NCBI GenBank assembly: GCA_900120395.1
Contig: LT635553.1
Coordinates: 1,036,254-1,100,253 of the forward strand
Reading direction: 5' to 3'
Length of the DNA stretch: 64,000 bases
From: Porphyromonadaceae bacterium FC4
GTDB lineage: Bacteria > Bacteroidota > Bacteroidia > Bacteroidales > Porphyromonadaceae
Shown here piece after piece: positions 55,910-63,462 of the stretch. The position numbers and the translations under genes were made by a program. Under the pieces are notes generated by a model, which ran no database searches, was not told the origin of the DNA, and saw only the letters and a program-made list of their open reading frames with translations. Each line of letters opens with the position of its first letter. Position 1 is the stretch's first letter.

Positions 55910-57232
55910 TTAGCTATGCTTCAGCCACCTCATCATTTCCTTAAGCGTTGGCTTTTTCCCATACATCAGAAGCCCCACTCTAAATATCTTTGCGGCTGCC
56001 CAAACGAGAAAAACAGTCGTGGCAACCATAATAATAGAAGAAAGTACCAGCTGCCATATCGGAGGATCAAAAGGAAGACGAACCATCATCACAAAAGGTG
56101 CTATGAACGGGATAAAAGAGCCCCAAAAAGCAAGCGGTCCATCCGGGTTATTCATCGAGTATAAAGCAGCATAAAAGCCAAATACCATAAGGAGCATGAT
56201 TGGGCCAACAAACTGCTGCACATCTTCATCGCTGTCAACAGCAGCTCCAAGGGCTGCAAATATAGATGCAAAAGAGACATATGCGCATACAAAGTAGAAT
56301 ACGAAGGCAATAAAGATACCGGTGAAGTTAAATGACATTAGTGGCTTGATGATCGCCTGAACATCACTCGCAGAGAAGTCACCTGTGGAGATGATATTCG
56401 CCTGGAGCTGATTGAGATCAAAAGTCATCGAGCTCAAGAAAATCCCTTGAAGTACAAGGAATGCAATGCTCAAGAATACAATCCATATGATCACCTGTGT
56501 CAGTCCCAGTGCTCCAATCGCTGTAATCTTTGCCGACAAAAGAGTCGTAGGCTTGACTGAAGAGGATATAATCTCAACAATGCGGTTCTTTTTTTCTTCT
56601 GTGATGCTACTCATTACCATACTCCCATATATGGTGACAAAGAAGAATATTGTGAAGTTAAACACCTGCCCAATAATCGTCGCAATTAGTGTTGAGGACT
56701 GCTTTTCCTCTCCATCACTAGACCACTGGACGGTAGATATATTCAGGGTTACTTTAGTGTCTTCAAGGATCTTGTCAAGGTTGGGGATGTCGTATGATGC
56801 AATCTTCTCGTTTCGTAGCTCTGTCTTCAATATTTGAGTCAACTCTTCCTGTAGAAGACTAGGGATAGATGTATGCGAAAAGATCGTAATACCACGTGGG
56901 TTCTTGAGTAAGTCTTCGTGGATCAATACCACTGCGTATACATCTTTGTTCGGATTAGTCCGGTAATGGTCTATCGTACCGGACCCATCAGAAAAGACAA
57001 AACCCTCAGAGTTGTTTTTGCCTTCTTCGATGATCGTCTCAAGATACTTGCCTGTTTGGTCGATCACGACCACATTTTTAGTGGAGGTATCTCGGAGCCC
57101 CATCCCCATGAACATAGGGACCACAATGATAGCGATCATCAGGAGGGGGCTAAGAATAGTGATCAAGATAAAAGACTTCTTCTTGACACGCTCGATGTAT
57201 TCTCGTCTAAAGACAATCCAAAATTTTTCCAT
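55910..57232 (-). CDS. ABC-2 type export permease (NatB-like)
   Basis: A 440-residue membrane protein: one N-terminal helix (about 18-45), a large extracytoplasmic domain (about 46-175), and five or six helices (about 185-425). MVMSSITEEKKNRIVEIISSSVKP, the conserved cytoplasmic motif of ABC-2 permeases, is at about 206-230. It follows its ATPase gene by 22 bp. The substrate is unknown; NatAB-type exporters move sodium or small compounds. Confidence 0.88.
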   Translation of the reverse strand: MEKFWIVFRREYIERVKKKSFILITILSPLLMIAIIVVPMFMGMGLRDTSTKNVVVIDQTGKYLETIIEEGKNNSEGFVFSDGSGTIDHYRTNPNKDVYAVVLIHEDLLKNPRGITIFSHTSIPSLLQEELTQILKTELRNEKIASYDIPNLDKILEDTKVTLNISTVQWSSDGEEKQSSTLIATIIGQVFNFTIFFFVTIYGSMVMSSITEEKKNRIVEIISSSVKPTTLLSAKITAIGALGLTQVIIWIVFLSIAFLVLQGIFLSSMTFDLNQLQANIISTGDFSASDVQAIIKPLMSFNFTGIFIAFVFYFVCAYVSFASIFAALGAAVDSDEDVQQFVGPIMLLMVFGFYAALYSMNNPDGPLAFWGSFIPFIAPFVMMVRLPFDPPIWQLVLSSIIMVATTVFLVWAAAKIFRVGLLMYGKKPTLKEMMRWLKHS

Positions 57233-57254
57233 GAGGAGACTGGGTTGGTGGGTA

Positions 57255-58178
57255 TTACTGTTTCTTTACAATGTCAAGAAATATCTCATTCATGCTCGGG
57301 ATTATCTCCTCGAAGTGTGAGATGTTTCCCCACTGGGTGCATAGATTGATTATTTCATTTGATGATAGTGACTGTCTGTTCTCCAATAAGAGACTGGTGT
57401 AGTCATGGTCGTCAGTGTTGATCTCATTCACAAAGAAATACTTGTCCAAGTCAGAAGGAAAACTAGGTTGAGAGTCATAGATGACTTTATACCTATTTCC
57501 TTTGTAGCTTTTCCTAATGCTCTGGACCTCACCCTGCAAGACTACTTTGGAGCGGTTGATCAGTGTGAGATTGTCGCAAAGGTCCTCCACGCTTTGCATA
57601 TTGTGCGTGGAAAAGATGAGCGTATGTCCATTCTCCCTGAGTCGAAGTATTTCGTCCTTTAGAATCTCCACATTGATGGGGTCAAATCCGCTAAATGGCT
57701 CATCAAAGATAAGCAGTTTGGGCTCATGGATTACTGTGCAGATGAACTGTACCTTTTGTGCCATACCTTTAGAGAGCTCGGACACCTTTTTATTCCACCA
57801 GGGCATGATCCCCATGCGTTCGAACCAAACTTGTAGTCTTTCTTTAGCTTCGTGAGAGCTTAGTCCCTTGAGCCTTGATAGGTAAATAGCCTGATCTCCG
57901 ACTTTCATTTTTTTGTACAGCCCTCTTTCTTCCGGGAGGTAGCCGATTGAGTCAAGGTCTGATCTTCTGAAAGGCTGTCCATCAAAGATCACCTCTCCTG
58001 AGTCTGGAGCTGTGATTTGGTTGAGGATGCGGATCAGAGTTGTTTTCCCTGCTCCATTTGGACCAAGGAGTCCATGGATCTTGCCTTTTTCTATGGAGAT
58101 ATTGACATGATCCAGTGCTCTGTGGTTGGAGTAGTCCTTGACCACATCCTTTACTTCTACTAGATACTCATTATTCAT
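57255..58178 (-). CDS. ABC exporter ATP-binding protein (NatA-like)
   Basis: About 307 residues from the ATG at 58178 (MNNEYLVEVKDVVKDY), overlapping dnaG by 8 bp; an ATG at 58196 gives a longer overlap. Walker A is in GLLGPNGAGKTTLIRIL, the signature in ELSKGMAQKVQF, and Walker B in LLIFDEPFSGFDP. The switch His lies in STHNMQSVEDL. The C-terminal 90 residues form the DUF4162-like tail. It partners with the permease immediately downstream. Confidence 0.92.
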   Translation of the reverse strand: MNNEYLVEVKDVVKDYSNHRALDHVNISIEKGKIHGLLGPNGAGKTTLIRILNQITAPDSGEVIFDGQPFRRSDLDSIGYLPEERGLYKKMKVGDQAIYLSRLKGLSSHEAKERLQVWFERMGIMPWWNKKVSELSKGMAQKVQFICTVIHEPKLLIFDEPFSGFDPINVEILKDEILRLRENGHTLIFSTHNMQSVEDLCDNLTLINRSKVVLQGEVQSIRKSYKGNRYKVIYDSQPSFPSDLDKYFFVNEINTDDHDYTSLLLENRQSLSSNEIINLCTQWGNISHFEEIIPSMNEIFLDIVKKQ

Positions 58179-60228
58179 CTCTAAATACTCTACCATATGG
58201 GTTGATGATGCGCTCTCCGAGCATCTTGGCTAATTTGTTCTTGATCTCGCACAATTGGGCGTACTTCGTGAGAAGCGCTTCTTCTTCCTTATTCGTCTCC
58301 TTACTGTCACTATCTGCGAGGGTATAGATCTCGCCGAGAACCTTAGATATGTTTTGCAGAACCCTGTCGTACTTATAGCTCATGATGACTTGCATCAAAC
58401 GATAGCTAACCTGCTCCGGTTTCTTTTCTTCCTCCTCAAACTTACTGTGCATCGGGCTCAAGGTATAGTCCTCCATCAGTTTTTTATTTGAGTAGTAGGT
58501 GATGATTTCATTCTCGTGCCAGGTGAGGTACCGCTCCGGGTTGAGTCTAGGGTTCTGCGAGAGCTCCTCCATTAGCTCATCTAAAATTTGCTGAAAAGTA
58601 CTGCTCAGATCACCCGTCGCACGCAGATCCAAAGTTTGGTCGTTGATCGCTTCGATCACATTTCCTCCCATAGTGCCGTCGCTTTTCTGAAAATCTTCTA
58701 GGACAAGCATCCCCTCCTTGATGATATACTCCAGCAAGTCCTCTTCGAAGAGGTTGACGGGATTTTTGATTCTCTTTTTTGTGGAGGGTGCCTGGGGCTG
58801 GGGAGCTTGTTGCTCTTGCTCGCCCTTGGCTCCCGTACCCACTTCGACATCCTTTTGCTTTTCTGCCTGGAGGCGTTGGGCTCTTTGTTGTTCCCGCTCG
58901 CGAGTCTTGTACCGATCTTGGATCTTTTGGCGGTACAGTTCTTCTACTTTTCTGCTTAGTGCTTCTGCGGTTACTCCTAGGTGGGGAGCCATATTACCGA
59001 CATAGATTTCACGAGTCAGCTGCTCAGGTATGTACGCCATGGACTCGGCCAGATGCTGTACAATCTCCGCTTGTGCCTGAGGCGTATCTCCCAGCTCTTT
59101 TGCCAGTGTTTCTGCTTTGAAAAACAGCCCGTCGACTTCGTGCTGCTGCACATATTCCTCTATGGCTTCCAGACTATGTGCCTGTGTAAATGAATCAGGG
59201 TCTTCCCCATCCGGCAAAAGCACGACTTGGACATTCATGCTTTTTTCGAGCCCTACATCCAAGCCTTTCAACGCCGCCTTTATCCCGGCTGCATCGCTGT
59301 CAAATATCAGCGTTAGATTAGATGTGTATCGCTTGATCATCTGTACCTGCTCATGAGTCAGGGCGGTGCCGGAGCTCGCAACCACATTCTTCACCCCTTT
59401 TTGATGCATCGAGAGCACGTCCATGTAGCCCTCTACCACCAAGCATTTATCCTTCTTGGAGAGAGCATTTTTGGCATGATACAGCCCGTAGAGTTCCCTA
59501 CTTTTATCGTAAAGAATTGAGGCGGGAGAATTGATGTATTTACCGGTGTTTTCTTTTTTTACCAGTATCCGTCCGCCAAATCCCACCACGTTGCCACTAA
59601 TCGAGTGAATCGGGTAGATGACGCGGTCCCTATACCTATCTATGTAGTCACCTCTTTGGGTTTTGAGTACAAGCCCTACTTCCTCGAGACTATCAAGGCT
59701 CATGCCGGCAGCTTGTGCTTTTTGAACCAAAAAAGTAGCGCTCGCCGGGGAGTATCCGAGCTCAAACTCCTTGATCGTCTCGTCCTTTAGACCACGCTCG
59801 CGGAAATAACTCAGACCAATTCTTCGCCCTTCTGCATCTTGATGTAGAGACATCACAAATGCATCCTTGGCAAATGTGTTGGCTGAGCGAAGTTCTTCGC
59901 GCTTGTTTTTATGCTCTAGTTGCTCCGGGGTAATCTCTTTATCTTCTACCGGGATGCCGTACTTACGTCCTAGGTACTTGATGGCTTCCGGAAACGAGAG
60001 ATGCTCGTGCTTCATGATGAAAGTGAGCGGATTACCACCTTCGCCACAGGCAAAGCATTTACAGATATTGCGTGATGGAGAGACACTGAATGATGGTCTG
60101 GTGTCGTCATGAAACGGACACAGACCTACATAGTCCTTACCCTTGCGGTGTAAGGTCACGAAGTCACTAACGACGTCAACGATCTCAGCACGATCTATGA
60201 CCCTGTCTATGGTGGATCTATCAATCAT
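58171..60228 (-). CDS. dnaG: DNA primase
   Basis: Makes RNA primers at the fork. About 685 residues from the ATG at 60228 (MIDRSTIDRV); the frame extends 9 codons upstream across the promoter. The CHC2 zinc finger has CPFHDDTRPSF and CKCFACGEGG. The TOPRIM core has CLVVEGYMDVLS and LIFDSDAAGIKA. A Gln/Pro-rich linker (about 465-485) precedes the C-terminal DnaB-binding helices. The gene overlaps the ABC ATPase gene by 8 bp. Confidence 0.96.
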   Translation of the reverse strand: MIDRSTIDRVIDRAEIVDVVSDFVTLHRKGKDYVGLCPFHDDTRPSFSVSPSRNICKCFACGEGGNPLTFIMKHEHLSFPEAIKYLGRKYGIPVEDKEITPEQLEHKNKREELRSANTFAKDAFVMSLHQDAEGRRIGLSYFRERGLKDETIKEFELGYSPASATFLVQKAQAAGMSLDSLEEVGLVLKTQRGDYIDRYRDRVIYPIHSISGNVVGFGGRILVKKENTGKYINSPASILYDKSRELYGLYHAKNALSKKDKCLVVEGYMDVLSMHQKGVKNVVASSGTALTHEQVQMIKRYTSNLTLIFDSDAAGIKAALKGLDVGLEKSMNVQVVLLPDGEDPDSFTQAHSLEAIEEYVQQHEVDGLFFKAETLAKELGDTPQAQAEIVQHLAESMAYIPEQLTREIYVGNMAPHLGVTAEALSRKVEELYRQKIQDRYKTREREQQRAQRLQAEKQKDVEVGTGAKGEQEQQAPQPQAPSTKKRIKNPVNLFEEDLLEYIIKEGMLVLEDFQKSDGTMGGNVIEAINDQTLDLRATGDLSSTFQQILDELMEELSQNPRLNPERYLTWHENEIITYYSNKKLMEDYTLSPMHSKFEEEEKKPEQVSYRLMQVIMSYKYDRVLQNISKVLGEIYTLADSDSKETNKEEEALLTKYAQLCEIKNKLAKMLGERIINPYGRVFRDE

Positions 60229-60252
60229 AAGTACGAGTGAACCCTTGGTACA

Positions 60253-60260
60253 CAAAGATA
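60253..60260 (-). promoter_or_regulatory. dnaG promoter -7 box
   Basis: Minus strand TATCTTTG, leaving a leader of about 20 nt. It also supports the start at 60228. Confidence 0.6.
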
Positions 60261-60377
60261 CGGAAAAATAGAAACGTTCTTGTTGGCAGTACTACAATAA
60301 AGAGTGTAATTGCTTTAGACTTTCCAAGAATGTCACTACTTGTATCCTTGCTCTAAAACCGAGGCGCTGAGGGCAAG

Positions 60378-60472
60378 AAAAAAGTTTCCTACTGGAAACG
60401 TTTTGCTACTATCCGTCAAACCTTTTTCTTTCCTACTGGAAACCTTTTGCTTCTATCCGTCAAATTTTTTGC
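60378..60472 (+). repeat. Dispersed hairpin repeat, copy 9
   Basis: Plus orientation, two 44-bp units (hairpins start at 60384 and 60428), TACT loops. The outer ends are themselves inverted: GGGCAAGAAAAAAG on the left and TTTTTTGCCC on the right, so the whole copy can fold back. Right flank TGATCCGAAG matches copies 2 and 7. It lies between tandem minus-strand genes. The rest of this gap is featureless. Confidence 0.9.
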
Positions 60473-60554
60473 CCTGATCCGAAGTGAAAAATGATGTGTG
60501 CCGGACGTGGAGTCGCTAATCTGTCCGAGAGCCTGGTTACGATAGTCCAAGTGG

Positions 60555-61817
60555 CTACATTGTAGGCTTGATACGAAGAACCTCCTGCAGGTTAGTTGTG
60601 TAGTTCTGAGTCTTTTGATCTTTGCGAATAACGGTTTCTAGGATTGACGGGTCACGAGCAGCCATGAAGAAAGCGCTCTTTCCATATTTTTCGGCAAACT
60701 GCTTCCCAAGCTGTTGCATACTTCTTGCTTTTTTCTGCTCTTCGGATGCGAATGGCATACGTCCTCCTACATCCTCCAAGTCAGATACCAGTATCCCTGC
60801 TTTTTTGAATAGATGTCCGGGGCTGTACAGCTTGTCCAGTAGAGACTTCACGACCGGTGCTAGCTCGGAAAGGTCATCAGTAGGCTCTCCTAATTCTACC
60901 TCAGCTGTGGGGAAGTACTGTGGTTGCTTTTTGTTGTGTCGGTTTGTTTTTAGATAAACCATTACTCTATTAGCCAGCAGTCCCTTTTTCTGAAGCGAGG
61001 TGCAGACGATCTCTGCGAACTCCAGGATGATAGAATACAGATCTGATTTATTGGATATAGGCTCCCCAAATGATCTGCTGCGACCAATGCTTTTGGTGGG
61101 TGCGTTCTCGTCAAACTCAATACACTCTACCCCCTTTAGTTCGTAATAAGTGTCAAGCCCCACCACTGTAAAGTTTTCTTGTATCCATCGTGCGGATCGT
61201 CGGGTTAGATCGTCGGCGTTGAAGATGTTGTACTTGATCATCTTCTTTACATTTCTCCTGCCTACGCCCCATACATCGTCTATAGGTGTTTGCTTGAGTA
61301 TTTCCCGTGTTGTCTTTGCGTCATCAAGTATGAAGACCCCATTGTACTGAGGTTGCTTCTTGGCAATGTGATTCGCTATTTTAGCCAGAGTTTTGGTCGG
61401 AGCAAACCCTATGCTGATGGGGATGCCGGTCCCCTTTAGTACTCTTTGGCGCACCTCTTCTCCAATGCGGCTCAGATCTTCAGGTCCATGATTGTTTACC
61501 TGTACAAAGCACTCGTCAATCGAGTAGATCTCTTGTCGTGGTATGGTATCCTTGATGATGCACATTACTCTACGGGACAGATCTCCGTAGAGTGCATGGT
61601 TGCTTGAGCAGACGGTAATGTTCTCCTGCTCGACCAGCTGCCTGATCTGGAAAGCTGGAATCCCCATGGGGACACCTAGCTTTTTTGCCTCGTTGCTTCT
61701 ACTGATCACGCACCCATCATTATTTGACAGGACGATCACAGGACGGTTGATAAGCTCAGGGCGAAATAACCTTTCACAGCTCACATAGAAATTATTACAA
61801 TCAACGAGACCGTACAT
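60555..61817 (-). CDS. Y-family DNA polymerase (UmuC-like)
   Basis: The catalytic subunit of an error-prone polymerase V-type system. 420 residues. The palm starts MYGLVDCNNFYVSCERLFRPEL, with the metal Asp in DCNNF and IYSIDECFVQV (DE pair). GIPISIGFAPTKTLAKIANH and VWGVGRRNVKKM are typical of UmuC; the little-finger domain has SIGRSRSFGEPI. It starts 2 bp after the umuD-like stop, so they form one unit. Confidence 0.93.
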   Translation of the reverse strand: MYGLVDCNNFYVSCERLFRPELINRPVIVLSNNDGCVISRSNEAKKLGVPMGIPAFQIRQLVEQENITVCSSNHALYGDLSRRVMCIIKDTIPRQEIYSIDECFVQVNNHGPEDLSRIGEEVRQRVLKGTGIPISIGFAPTKTLAKIANHIAKKQPQYNGVFILDDAKTTREILKQTPIDDVWGVGRRNVKKMIKYNIFNADDLTRRSARWIQENFTVVGLDTYYELKGVECIEFDENAPTKSIGRSRSFGEPISNKSDLYSIILEFAEIVCTSLQKKGLLANRVMVYLKTNRHNKKQPQYFPTAEVELGEPTDDLSELAPVVKSLLDKLYSPGHLFKKAGILVSDLEDVGGRMPFASEEQKKARSMQQLGKQFAEKYGKSAFFMAARDPSILETVIRKDQKTQNYTTNLQEVLRIKPTM

Positions 61818-61819
61818 TG

Positions 61820-62245
61820 TTACCTCCTATGATACCGGTGGATAACATACGTGATGACCCCCCAAAGCAACAAGTCGTCGGTCTCACTGGCTCTGAATAT
61901 ACCTCTTTCCGGATCGGATGAGGTGAGGTAGATCTCTCCGTCCTTTGTGTAGTGCACAAATTTGATGTCAAATGCACCGTTTAGGTAGCAGATTACCAAG
62001 TCATTTTCTTGGAAGGGAAGAGAGCGGTCTATCACGATCAAGTCACCATCCTGGATGCCGATATCTTTTAACGCATCTCCGTCAATGCGAGCAAAATAGG
62101 TCGTTTCCGGATGGTGGATCAACTCCTTGTTGAGGTCAATAGGAGCAGAGACCTGATCCTCTGCCGGGGAGGCGAAGCCTGTAAAATGCTCACCGGTACT
62201 GTTGTTTTCCCCGCTTTCTGTTTTTCTGTCTGTCTTTTGTCTCAT
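61820..62245 (-). CDS. UmuD-like S24 protein lacking the catalytic serine
   Basis: The accessory subunit of the Y-family polymerase. 141 residues. The fold matches UmuD: FTGFASPAEDQ at 21-31 (the normal cleavage site region, CG in E. coli, is T22-G23), DLNKELIHHPETTYF, DGDLIVIDRS, and Lys95 in FDIKF at the position of the catalytic Lys. The serine of the GDSM motif is Ala58 (GDAL, codon GCG). It should not self-cleave. It precedes umuC by 2 bp. Confidence 0.88.
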   Translation of the reverse strand: MRQKTDRKTESGENNSTGEHFTGFASPAEDQVSAPIDLNKELIHHPETTYFARIDGDALKDIGIQDGDLIVIDRSLPFQENDLVICYLNGAFDIKFVHYTKDGEIYLTSSDPERGIFRASETDDLLLWGVITYVIHRYHRR

Positions 62246-62253
62246 CTTCTTTC

Positions 62254-62290
62254 AAGGGTAAAGATACCGCATATTCCCTTAAATACCCTT
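62254..62290 (-). promoter_or_regulatory. Promoter with candidate operator for the umuD/umuC pair
   Basis: AAGGGTA (62254-62260) and TACCCTT (62284-62290) form a perfect 7-bp inverted repeat, with an additional TTCCCTTA between. On the minus strand a -7 box TATCTTTA (62259-62266) lies inside. A repressor bound here would block the polymerase; the XRE regulator encoded next door is the obvious candidate, but this is inference. The gap to 62443 beyond it shows no gene. Confidence 0.45.
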
Positions 62291-62443
62291 TCCGTTTGGC
62301 AGGCTAAGAAAAAGAGATCTATTTACAGACTAGCCTGTTTTTATGGGGCATTTATCGGGGTCGTGCACGTCAATTATATCGGCGAAGAAACGGGGGATTC
62401 CTCGGGTATAGAAATTATTAGGAGAGAGTGGTATCAGTACGAC

Positions 62444-62863
62444 TTATTTTGTCCGACTTTCCGATGGGACTAACACTTCGTAAGTGTTGTCATCGTAGTA
62501 GATGATAACCTTCTCGATGCGCCGGGTATGTCGGGGTGCCTCTGTGTCATTGGCAGAGGGATAAGGTATGGTCAGCCCAGGATCGGGAGTCAATGGGTCT
62601 TGGAACAGAGGCACAGACCGCCTGCGTGCATCTTCATACCTTACAGCAGGATCTACCATTGGACCATCTCCGTGAACCAGCCAGCCGGTCTCGTATTTGG
62701 GAAAGGCGGCAAGGATTTTCTCTATAACTTCAGCACTGGCATTATTTCTACCGGTTAGGACATGGCTAAGGGTCGAAGTCTTTATTCCTGTTTTGGTTGA
62801 AAATTCGACTTGAGATAATCCTTCCTGTTCTATTATTAATCTGATTCGATCTTTTGTGTCCAT
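62444..62863 (-). CDS. XRE-type helix-turn-helix regulator
   Basis: A 139-residue protein. Helix-turn-helix at residues 4-55: RIRLIIEQEGLSQVEFSTKTGI, STLSHVLTGRNNASAEVIEKIL. Then AFPKYETGWLVHGDGPM, a motif seen in Bacteroidales regulators of this type, followed by a disordered Pro-rich linker and a short C-terminal strand pair (KVIIYYDDNTYEVL). There is no peptidase domain. It lies upstream of the umuD-like gene on the same strand, and its own promoter carries an inverted repeat, so it probably controls itself and perhaps the polymerase pair. Confidence 0.85.
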   Translation of the reverse strand: MDTKDRIRLIIEQEGLSQVEFSTKTGIKTSTLSHVLTGRNNASAEVIEKILAAFPKYETGWLVHGDGPMVDPAVRYEDARRRSVPLFQDPLTPDPGLTIPYPSANDTEAPRHTRRIEKVIIYYDDNTYEVLVPSESRTK

Positions 62864-62881
62864 TACTCTACTCCGATAATA

Positions 62882-62941
62882 TGTGAATTCACACGGTTTG
62901 CGCTTGTGTATTTATGTATATGTGGCAAATATACACATAAA
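62882..62941 (-). promoter_or_regulatory. XRE gene promoter with palindromic operator candidates
   Basis: The -7 box on the minus strand is TATATTTG (62926-62933). It is overlapped by an inverted repeat TTTATGTATA (62911-62920) / TATACACATAAA (62930-62941). A perfect 12-bp palindrome TGTGAATTCACA lies at 62882-62893 in the leader. Either could bind the XRE protein for autoregulation. Confidence 0.45.
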
Positions 62942-63462
62942 GATCACATCGTATTCATAGATGGATCGGCATTGCATCATCAGCGGATTGTGAAGCCCTT
63001 TATCATTCCTAGAAGTTGACCTCGTATTTATTTGTATAAAGCTGGTTTATAGTGATATGTGTTGATTTCCTTCAATTCTCATTGTACGTAAGCAACATGA
63101 CGGAGTGAATAAGCAGCGATTGTGGTAGAAATATTCTCGACCTTCTACATAACTAACTCAAAAATAAACAAGTATGATTTTTATTGACGGGCATTTGAAT
63201 ATTGAATTAATATTAAATGTCGAGGTGGTATATTCTGTTATTGCCCGATCGAAGTGTATTTATGCATGTGAATATTTGTGGTTTTGTTGTGTATTTGGAG
63301 TTCACGTCAAGGCATTCGTTTGTGAATTTTGTTTATTGTGGTAATTGGAAATTTGCACTGTAGTTTACATCAGGAACGAAGTGGCTACTCTCCCTAAAAT
63401 CGTGTATCTTTGGATAAGTTAGAGTAAGACCTTATTAATACAAAACAACTTTCTGAATACGT
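62942..63462. other. AT-rich intergenic region between XRE and M20 genes
   Basis: No gene is visible. It is distinctly richer in A and T than the rest. One long inverted repeat is present: CATTTGAATATT (63192-63203) with AATATTAAATG (63209-63219). Its purpose is unknown. The M20 promoter lies at the right end. Confidence 0.5.
63405..63412 (+). promoter_or_regulatory. M20 peptidase promoter -7 box
   Basis: TATCTTTG, about 50 bp before the ATG at 63463. Confidence 0.6.

Noticed and set aside
10720-60472. Similar peptides (FYPSN, LSYWK, TIRQ) encoded by open frames across several repeat copies
   Set aside because: The unit period of 44 bp is not a multiple of 3, start codons and frames differ among copies, and three copies have no long frame. 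The similarity comes from the DNA repeat itself.
18592-60472. A CRISPR array made of the 44-bp units
   Set aside because: There are only two units per locus, the variable part is about 8 bases, and no cas genes are visible.
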